From the NCBI GenBank assembly GCA_029939445.1, contig JAOZSY010000045.1:1-14296 (forward strand): a stretch of DNA of 14,296 bases. The letters are read 5' to 3'. The stretch is from Bacteroidales bacterium. GTDB taxonomy: Bacteria > Bacteroidota > Bacteroidia > Bacteroidales > UBA1556. The translations under genes were made by a program, and so were the position numbers. Below the pieces are notes generated by a model. It saw only the letters and a program-made list of their open reading frames with translations, was not told the origin of the DNA and did no database searches. Numbering within the stretch: position 1 is the first letter of the stretch; the number at the start of each line of letters is the position of its first letter. Shown one piece after another: positions 6,726 to 12,003 of the stretch.

Positions 6726-7597
6726 AGGAGATAGTAGTAATTTCGGGAAAAGGAGGTACAGGAAAAACTTCTATAGCTACTTCTTTTGCAGTTTTGGGAG
6801 CTAATGATATTGTTATTGCCGATTGTGATGTTGATGCAGCAGATATGCATATTTTATTACAGCCAAAAAATAGTATTTCTGAAGATTTTATAAGTGGAGA
6901 GCTGGCATTAATTGATCAAGATGCTTGTACGCAATGTGGTAAATGCTTTGATGTATGTAGGTTTGATGCCATAGATGTAAATAATGGGATACATATTGTT
7001 GATGAGCTATCATGTGAGGGATGTGGTTATTGTGCTAGAGTTTGCCCAGTAGAGGCGATTACAAATATCCCTCAAAATATTGGACAATGGCATATTGCAG
7101 AAACTAGATTTAATCAGCCATTTGTGCATGCAAAATTAGGAATTGGTGCCGATAATTCTGGAAAACTTGTTGCTCATGTAAAAAATAAAGCTAAAGAAGT
7201 AGCCAAAGAACTTAATAAGTCATTTATTATTGTTGATGGCTCGCCAGGTGTTGGTTGCCCTGTGGTTTCTTCATTGTCGGGAGCGCATTTTGTAGTGCTG
7301 GTTACTGAGCCAACTGTTTCTGGGCTTCACGATTTAAAGAGAGTTTATGAACTAGTGAAAAAATTTCATATAAAAGCAGGTTGTATAATTAATAAAGCTG
7401 ATTTGAATAAACAAAAAGCAGAAGAAATACTTGAGTTTATGAAAGAAGAGGAAATTGTGCATTTGGCAAATATCCCTTATGATGAAACCTTTACTGAGGC
7501 TATGACTGATTGTAAAGCAATAGTGGAAATAGAGGATAGTGAAGTAAAGCATCTAATAATTGATGCATGGAATAAAGTTAAAGAAATAAATAAATAA
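6722..7597 (+). CDS. MinD/Mrp-type P-loop ATPase with inserted 2x[4Fe-4S] ferredoxin domain (second of pair)
   Basis: A 291-residue paralogue of the preceding ATPase. Walker A 'SGKGGTGKTS' (8-17), 'DCDVDAADMH' (34-43), ferredoxin insert with C69-x2-C72-x2-C75-x3-C79 and C98-x2-C101-x2-C104-x3-C108-P, and switch motif 'DGSPGVGCP' (172-180) followed by 'VTEPTVSGLHDLKRV'. The eight cluster-binding cysteines fall at exactly the same residue numbers as in the first ATPase although the rest is well diverged, pointing to old duplication under constraint. The second copy has the more canonical 'DGSPGxGCP' loop; the first has 'DSPPGTSCP', so the active sites may not be equivalent. Starts inside the previous stop (ATGA) and ends 11 nt before the NifX-like gene. 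Confidence 0.92.
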   Translation: MKEIVVISGKGGTGKTSIATSFAVLGANDIVIADCDVDAADMHILLQPKNSISEDFISGELALIDQDACTQCGKCFDVCRFDAIDVNNGIHIVDELSCEGCGYCARVCPVEAITNIPQNIGQWHIAETRFNQPFVHAKLGIGADNSGKLVAHVKNKAKEVAKELNKSFIIVDGSPGVGCPVVSSLSGAHFVVLVTEPTVSGLHDLKRVYELVKKFHIKAGCIINKADLNKQKAEEILEFMKEEEIVHLANIPYDETFTEAMTDCKAIVEIEDSEVKHLIIDAWNKVKEINK

Positions 7598-7608
7598 ATT
7601 TATAAAAG

Positions 7609-7995
7609 ATGAATAATAATAGAATAGCAGTGCCTACATTAAAAGGCTTATTAAGCGCTCACTTTGGTGGCAGCGAATATTTCACAATTTATAATGTTGT
7701 GGATAATAAAATTGTAGACATGGAAATTTTGCCTGTGCCAGAGCATTTAACAGGCTCTTATCCTAATTTTTTGGCAGCGCAAAAGATAACAGATATTATT
7801 GTTGGAGGTGTTGGAGGCAAGGCCATTACAATATTCAATAATTTTGGTATTAATGTATATTTAGGGGCAAATGTAAAAGAGACTAAAGCTCTAGTAGAAG
7901 ATCTAATAGAAGGTAAGCTTGAGCTAACAGGCAATGTGTGTAGTCACGAAGGTGATGGCCCTGAAAGTCATGGAAGTGGACACCATCATCATTAA
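7609..7995 (+). CDS. NifX/NifB-family (dinitrogenase iron-molybdenum cofactor-like) protein with His-rich tail
   Basis: A 128-residue protein of the Nitro_FeMo-Co family (RNase H-like fold). Visible marks: 'IAVPTLKGLLSAHFGGSEYF' at the N-terminus (H18, F19 and G20 form the usual 'HFG' motif), 'ITDIIVGGVGGKA' in the middle and 'FGINVYLGA...ETKALVEDLIEGKL' at the end. Family members bind or carry Fe/Mo-sulfur clusters or precursors; the ORP protein of Desulfovibrio binds a Mo-Cu-S cluster. This one adds a tail with C111, H113, H121 and H125-H128, which could bind metal. Placed 11 nt after the second ATPase, it is the most likely partner or client of the pair. No nif genes are present, so nitrogenase service is not implied. 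Confidence 0.88.
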   Translation: MNNNRIAVPTLKGLLSAHFGGSEYFTIYNVVDNKIVDMEILPVPEHLTGSYPNFLAAQKITDIIVGGVGGKAITIFNNFGINVYLGANVKETKALVEDLIEGKLELTGNVCSHEGDGPESHGSGHHHH

Positions 7996-8004
7996 AAATC
8001 ATAA

Positions 8005-8406
8005 ATGAAAGATTTTTTATATAGCTTAGAGCTAAAAGTCAGAGACTATGAGTGCGATTTGCAATCGGTTGTAAATAATGCAGCTTATCTTAATTATTTG
8101 GAACATACTAGGCACGAGTTTTTGTTAAGTGTAGGATTAGATTTTACAAAATTATCAGAAATGAATTTGTCTCCAATGGTTTATAGAGCTGATATCATAT
8201 ATAAAACCTCATTGGTTAGTGGCGATATATTTATATCAACTATTAATGTATCCAGAAAGGGGAACTTAAAAATTCTCTTTCACCAAAAAATATATAGGAA
8301 AAAAGATAATAAGCTAATGATAAGTGCAACAATTACAAAGGTTATTGTTAAAGATGGTAAGGCTTACAATCCTGATTTTTATTTTAAAGCTATAAATCAA
8401 GAGTAG
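8005..8406 (+). CDS. Acyl-CoA thioesterase, hot-dog fold, YbgC/FadM-like (4HBT family)
   Basis: A 133-residue protein, the usual size for a single hot-dog domain. 'VRDYECDLQSVVNNAAYLNYLEHTRHEFL' spans residues 12-40 and follows the family pattern 'VR..E.D..G.V.N..YL.Y.E..R.E'; D18 occupies the catalytic Asp position of the YbgC/4-hydroxybenzoyl-CoA thioesterase class. A central 'YKTSLVSGDIF' is also typical. It would hydrolyse an acyl-CoA or acyl-ACP thioester in the cytoplasm; substrate unknown. It lies 9 nt downstream of the NifX-like gene on the same strand and is surely co-transcribed with it, although thioesterases are not part of the ORP gene set. Note that the usual Gly after Asp is replaced by Ser (S21). 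Confidence 0.88.
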   Translation: MKDFLYSLELKVRDYECDLQSVVNNAAYLNYLEHTRHEFLLSVGLDFTKLSEMNLSPMVYRADIIYKTSLVSGDIFISTINVSRKGNLKILFHQKIYRKKDNKLMISATITKVIVKDGKAYNPDFYFKAINQE

Positions 8407-8422
8407 CCTAGTTTTTAGAGAA

Positions 8423-8443
8423 TAGTAAAAGTTGCATTTACTA
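8423..8443 (+). other. Weak hairpin in the 82-bp gap between thioesterase and flavin-protein genes
   Basis: TAGTAAA (8423-8429) pairs with TTTACTA (8437-8443) around a 7-base loop. TTGCATTT also occurs twice (8432-8439 and 8445-8452). The stem is AT-rich and the T-run (8460-8468) lies well downstream, so it is a poor terminator. This is the longest gap inside the cluster and may allow partial attenuation or a processing site. Confidence 0.25.
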
Positions 8444-8488
8444 ATTGCATTTTAGAATATTTTTTTTAGGATATAATAATTATAAGTT

Positions 8489-8881
8489 ATGATGAATAAT
8501 AGTATTAAATCTTTCTTTGAACAAGTTCCGGTAATGGCGCTAGGAACTGCTGATAGTAATGGGTGCCCTAATGTATCAGCAATTGCCTCAAAAAAGATAA
8601 TTGATGACAATACAATATGGACAATAGATACATTTCATAATAAAACCATTGATAATATTGCGATAAATAATAAAGTAACTTTAGCAATGTGGAAAGATTC
8701 CATTGGGTATCAGATTAAAGGAACGGCAGTTTACCATACCAAAGGTGAGGTCTTTGAGAATGGTAAAAAATGGATTTTAGAATTAAAGCCTCAGAAGATT
8801 GTAAAGGGAGTGTTAGAGATAAATGTTACGGATATTTATTATCTAACACCAAATTATGAATTGGCAGGAAAAGAATATTAA
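8489..8881 (+). CDS. Pyridoxamine 5'-phosphate oxidase-family FMN-binding split-barrel protein
   Basis: A 130-residue protein with the small PPOx-fold pattern: 'FFEQVPVMALGTADSNGCPNVSAI' opens the barrel (residues 9-32), then 'IWTIDTFHNKTIDNIAINNKVTLAMW' (43-68, including the usual K-T..NI..N..V pattern), then 'GYQIKGTAVYHTKG' (73-86). Members bind FMN, or sometimes F420 or haem, and act as flavin reductases or redox carriers; at this size it is unlikely to be the true PLP-forming PdxH. Tandem ATGs at 8489 and 8492 leave the exact start open by one residue. It follows the thioesterase after 82 nt and precedes the second NifX-like gene by 17 nt. In the cluster it could supply electrons or protect from oxygen (inference). 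Confidence 0.85.
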   Translation: MMNNSIKSFFEQVPVMALGTADSNGCPNVSAIASKKIIDDNTIWTIDTFHNKTIDNIAINNKVTLAMWKDSIGYQIKGTAVYHTKGEVFENGKKWILELKPQKIVKGVLEINVTDIYYLTPNYELAGKEY

Positions 8882-8898
8882 TTAAATAATATATAAAT

Positions 8899-9237
8899 AT
8901 GAAAATAGTATTTACAGCCCAAGGAAACACTTGGGAATCACAAATGGATGCTCGATTTGGAAGAGCAAAATTCTTTGTTATATATGATGAAGAAACAGAC
9001 AAATTAACCACTATGGATAATTCTGATGTGGAGAAAGAAGCCCATGGAGCTGGTCCTATCGCTGCGCAGAAAATTGCTGAATCTAAAGCAAAAGTTATTA
9101 TCACAGGAAATGGCCCTGGAGGAAATGCTGGTACAGTGCTGCAAAAATTAGGAGTAAAATCCTTTATTGGAGCTGGTGAGTTTACTCTAAAGCAAGCATA
9201 CGATGCCTATAAAAATGGTGAGTTAAAGGAGTTTTAA
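8899..9237 (+). CDS. Second NifX/NifB-family (iron-molybdenum cofactor-like) protein
   Basis: A 112-residue single-domain member of the Nitro_FeMo-Co family. It shows 'MDARFGRAKFFVIYD' (16-30, with RFG in place of HFG), 'EAHGAGPIAAQKIAESKAKV' (47-66), 'ITGNGPGGNAGTVLQKLGVKSFIGA' (68-92) and a closing 'AYDAYKNGELKEF'. It lacks the His/Cys tail of the first copy. The 'GAGP.AA' and 'G.GPGGNA' loops resemble those of stand-alone NifX-like and ORP-like proteins of anaerobes. Last gene of the cluster; the next sequence is a strong hairpin that may end transcription. Two distinct NifX-like proteins in one run may be carrier and acceptor (inference). Confidence 0.9.
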   Translation: MKIVFTAQGNTWESQMDARFGRAKFFVIYDEETDKLTTMDNSDVEKEAHGAGPIAAQKIAESKAKVIITGNGPGGNAGTVLQKLGVKSFIGAGEFTLKQAYDAYKNGELKEF

Positions 9238-9251
9238 AGAAGTCTTTAGTT

Positions 9252-9300
9252 CAGTCTTCAGCCTTCAGTCATTTTACTGACAACTGAGGGCTGAAGACTG
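9252..9300. repeat. Long imperfect hairpin repeat (REP-like), possible terminator of the cluster
   Basis: Left arm 9252-9269 (CAGTCTTCAGCCTTCAGT) pairs with right arm 9283-9300 (ACTGAGGGCTGAAGACTG) over 18 bp with a single T-G wobble and a 13-base loop. Around it are more CAGT/ACTG words (9250-9320, such as TTCAGTC and CAACTGATGG). The CAGT-CTTCAG vocabulary and higher GC contrast with the surrounding AT-rich DNA and resemble dispersed intergenic repeats seen in Bacteroidota genomes. No T-run follows directly, so a role in termination or 3'-end protection is only possible. Confidence 0.8.
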
Positions 9301-9361
9301 CCATTTGTCAACTGATGGGTGCCGATTGATTAAATTCATGATTTTTTTTATTTTTAATAGT

Positions 9362-9389
9362 GTTGAAGTGTTTTTATTTATTATATTTG
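9362..9389 (+). promoter_or_regulatory. Bacteroidota-type promoter for the unknown gene at 9436
   Basis: TATATTTG at 9382-9389 matches TAnnTTTG. GTTG at 9362-9365 is a candidate -33 element with a 16-base gap, shorter than the usual 19-21, so the upstream box is uncertain. The start point would be near 9396, giving a leader of about 40 bases. Because the hairpin repeat separates this site from the Fe-S cluster, the gene looks independently transcribed. Confidence 0.5.
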
Positions 9390-9435
9390 AGCACTAAATT
9401 ATTTATAGAAAATTTTATTTAAAACTGTTCATACA

Positions 9436-10149
9436 ATGAAAAGTATTGATTTATACGGAACAACTTGTTATAACTTTGAAGATAAACTAGGAAAATCATC
9501 TTATAGTGGAATCTCAGATATTTTAATTTTGGAATCAGATCCAAATCCAAATTATTACTCAAGGTCGAATTTTCCACCAAATAAACATCAGAAAAGCTGG
9601 AGATTGTATTTGCTGGTTAAAAAATCGATTAATTGTTTTCAGGATAAAATCCTTCGTCAATCGTATATTATTAATGAGAAATTAGGTTTGGATATTGATA
9701 TTCTGCCTGGGCATATAGCTTTTGAACATAAAGAGATTCAATGCATAAGAATTAATACTCATGATGTTTCTGTTTTGGATTCTATTATTAATGAGCTTAA
9801 GAAAACCGGTATAGAATTTATTAAGAATAAAAAAGTGAAGGATTTTGAGACTACTATATTCTTTAAGCAGTATACTGAGTTTGTTGAGATGCAAGAAGGT
9901 GTATACCGTAATAGTAAAGTTGATGGAATGTATTTCTTTGAAATTGATAAACTAATTGAGTGGGATATTTTTCTTGAAGGAGTAGAAAAAATAAAGAATA
10001 ATTGTAATTACCATTTATTTGATTCTTTCTTATCGTTTAATATTGCAAAAGGTAAAGCAACTGATTATGTTGGTATATACTCTAAGCATTGCGAAGAGGA
10101 AAGATTCTCTGAACTTAAAGAGAATATCCATAAGGTTTTTTCTTTATAA
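9436..10149 (+). CDS. Protein of unknown function, probably cytoplasmic
   Basis: A 237-residue protein I do not recognise. It has no signal peptide, no membrane segment and no paired-cysteine motif, so a soluble cytoplasmic protein is likely. The N-terminal part holds 'SDPNPNYYSRSNFPPNKHQ' and 'SWRLYLLVKKSINCFQDKIL'; the middle has 'LGLDIDILPGHIAFEHKEIQ' and 'VLDSIINELKKTGIEFIKNK', which suggests an alternating beta/alpha pattern; the C-terminus is helical and charged. It starts at the first ATG after a TAnnTTTG-type promoter and ends 12 nt before a strong terminator, so it is monocistronic. It has no visible link to the Fe-S cluster upstream. Codon use is like the neighbours and there is no sign of transfer. 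Confidence 0.75.
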   Translation: MKSIDLYGTTCYNFEDKLGKSSYSGISDILILESDPNPNYYSRSNFPPNKHQKSWRLYLLVKKSINCFQDKILRQSYIINEKLGLDIDILPGHIAFEHKEIQCIRINTHDVSVLDSIINELKKTGIEFIKNKKVKDFETTIFFKQYTEFVEMQEGVYRNSKVDGMYFFEIDKLIEWDIFLEGVEKIKNNCNYHLFDSFLSFNIAKGKATDYVGIYSKHCEEERFSELKENIHKVFSL

Positions 10150-10161
10150 ACTTAATTAAAT

Positions 10162-10196
10162 AACAAAGGCTTCAATTTTTAATTGAAGCCTTTGTT
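10162..10196. terminator. Bidirectional intrinsic terminator
   Basis: AACAAAGGCTTCAATT (10162-10177) and AATTGAAGCCTTTGTT (10181-10196) are exact reverse complements around a TTT loop. A T-rich tail (to 10204) follows on the plus strand, and A-rich sequence on the other side gives a T-tract on the minus strand. It separates the unknown plus-strand gene from the convergent lipoprotein gene. Confidence 0.92.
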
Positions 10197-10230
10197 TGTT
10201 TTATATAACTGCTATTATAAAGATCTACAT

Positions 10231-11058
10231 CTAATAATTATAAGTTATAATCCCGTCATCATTTCCATTAAAGCTAACAATTGTACACTTAGTAGGATTA
10301 TCGTTAGAATTATAGTCAAAACTTCTATTATGAGATTCTACATTGTTCAGAGTGCCGTCACTTTCATAAACAGTTCTTTTGTTATAGTTGTTTACATCTG
10401 TTAAGCTCAATCCTTCAAATATTGCATAATTAAAGAAATTAAATATACCAATATTTTGCATAGGATTTACTTTATCATCATAAGTATATTCATAGGTATA
10501 GGCTAGTTCAGCAGTGCCACTAACAAAATCATATAGTTTCTCAGTTTCAATATTATCATTAGCATAGGTGTAAGTTACTTTTGATACCATTATACCACCA
10601 CTCATCTCATCACTCATTGTTACTTCTATTATCTTATCTCCTGAGTAATTGTAAGTATATTTAGCCATTAATTCAGAAGTTCCTCCATTTATACTAGAAT
10701 AATCAGCCTTTGCAGGGAGATTATTTGAACCATGATCTGAAAAAATCATATTACCTTTTATTTCACCACCTTGTGATGCTTCCCACTTCATTAGCTTATC
10801 TCCAGAATACTCAAAATTAATTGTCATATAAGTATCAGTGCCACTAGGATCACCTATATCAAAAGATGTCATTTTATGATCAGTATAATTAAAAGTAAAT
10901 AAGTCTCCACTGACTATATAACTTTTTAGTAATAATGATTCAGGAACAATGATATCTCCGCCGTCATCTTTGTCATCTTCTTCTTCTTCTTTTTCGCATG
11001 CTGCAGAGAATAAACTTGCCCCAATAAGCAATAGGAATAATAGTTTTTTAATTTTCAT
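10231..11058 (-). CDS. Lipoprotein with acidic surface-export signal and YD-like repeats (paralogue A)
   Basis: A 275-residue protein with a lipoprotein signal peptide, 'LFSAAC' lipobox and C21 as the lipidated residue. It is followed at once by 'EKEEEEDDKDD', an acidic run like the lipoprotein export signal that sends Bacteroidota lipoproteins to the outside of the outer membrane. The mature part is made of Tyr-rich units such as 'FEYSGDKLMKWE', 'YTYNYSGDKIIEV', 'VTYTYANDNIETEK' and 'YTYEYTYDDKVNP', resembling YD/RHS-like beta repeats. Near the end it has 'LTDVNNYNKRTVYESDG' and 'FDYNSNDNPTKC'. The next gene upstream is a clear paralogue with the same order of motifs, 35 nt away. Function unknown; a surface-exposed binding protein is plausible. 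Confidence 0.82.
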   Translation of the reverse strand: MKIKKLLFLLLIGASLFSAACEKEEEEDDKDDGGDIIVPESLLLKSYIVSGDLFTFNYTDHKMTSFDIGDPSGTDTYMTINFEYSGDKLMKWEASQGGEIKGNMIFSDHGSNNLPAKADYSSINGGTSELMAKYTYNYSGDKIIEVTMSDEMSGGIMVSKVTYTYANDNIETEKLYDFVSGTAELAYTYEYTYDDKVNPMQNIGIFNFFNYAIFEGLSLTDVNNYNKRTVYESDGTLNNVESHNRSFDYNSNDNPTKCTIVSFNGNDDGIITYNY

Positions 11059-11093
11059 AATCTGTTTTTAATTTATTTTTATAGTATTTATTT

Positions 11094-11972
11094 TTAGTAA
11101 CTATACTCTAAAAGAAAAATATAGCTTTCACTCATGTTTTTAGTTTGGCATTTATAAGGATAGCCCTTATCATTATATTCAAAAGTTCTCAGCATTGAGA
11201 AATCCTTATCAATAATTCCATCTTTATCATACTCTGTTCTTGATGTGTAATTATTTATATCACAAATACTTATTGATGGAAAAAGATTGAAGTCATCAAA
11301 ATTAAGTGCTAAATAGTCAATTTTAGGTAAACCAAACATCGCGCCTGGGTTCTTATTCTCATCATAAGAGAATTCAAAAGTATAAAATAATTCCATTGAA
11401 TCGTTAACAATATAATAATTTTCTTGTTTTACAAGATTCTCATTTTGGAAGAAATAGTTTTTCTCATACTTTAATACTAATACTCCATTTTCGGTTTTTA
11501 GCATTCTAACGCTTTCAATTCTATCTTCATTATAAGTGTAATTATAGGTTTGGAATAACTCCATACCATTGCCATGGTCGTAATAAAGTGATCCTGTTGT
11601 AGGTAGCAACTGTGTATTGTGATTTTCGAAAACTAATTGGCCTGTTATTACATCCTGTGTTACTAGTTCTATATTCATGAGCTTATTGCCCGAGTATTCA
11701 AAATAGTAGCCACCTACGCTCGGTGAATTAATTTCGCCATATTCAAATTCTGTTACTCTATCTAGGGTATCATAGGTGAAGTTAAATTCGTCAAAACCAA
11801 TGGTTATTTTTTTTAGATATTCTGAATTGGCAATAGGTGGATTATTCTCTACTTCATCAGCCTCATTCTCTTTTGTGCATGACGCTACAAACAGGATAAA
11901 TGATAAAATTAGTAGTGAAAACAAGTATTTAGCTTTCACATTATTATTGATTGCTTTATTATAAATATTCAT
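11094..11972 (-). CDS. Lipoprotein with YD-like repeats (paralogue B)
   Basis: A 292-residue protein with a signal peptide and lipobox 'LFVASC' (C32), followed by 'TKENEADEVENN', an acidic but less compact run than in the neighbour, so surface export is less sure. It shares the plan of paralogue A: 'FEYSGNKLMNIEL', 'ITGQLVFENH', 'YNYTYNEDRIESVRM', 'YTFEFSYDENKNPGAMFG', 'ICDINNYTSRTEYDKDG' and 'FEYNDKGYPYKC'. The two genes are tandem duplicates that have diverged widely. It starts 31 nt after the stop of the T9SS propeller gene and precedes paralogue A by 35 nt, with no terminator visible in either gap, so the three are probably one transcript. Function unknown. Confidence 0.8.
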   Translation of the reverse strand: MNIYNKAINNNVKAKYLFSLLILSFILFVASCTKENEADEVENNPPIANSEYLKKITIGFDEFNFTYDTLDRVTEFEYGEINSPSVGGYYFEYSGNKLMNIELVTQDVITGQLVFENHNTQLLPTTGSLYYDHGNGMELFQTYNYTYNEDRIESVRMLKTENGVLVLKYEKNYFFQNENLVKQENYYIVNDSMELFYTFEFSYDENKNPGAMFGLPKIDYLALNFDDFNLFPSISICDINNYTSRTEYDKDGIIDKDFSMLRTFEYNDKGYPYKCQTKNMSESYIFLLEYSY

Positions 11973-12003
11973 TTTATAGTTTTCCCTTATAATTCGTATT
12001 AAT

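Noticed and set aside
5063..9237. Nitrogen-fixation locus
   Set aside because: NifX-like proteins are present, but there is no nifHDK, no nifEN and no radical-SAM nifB in the window.
10183..10404. Plus-strand open frame after the unknown gene
   Set aside because: It starts inside the terminator hairpin and is antisense to the lipoprotein C-terminus.
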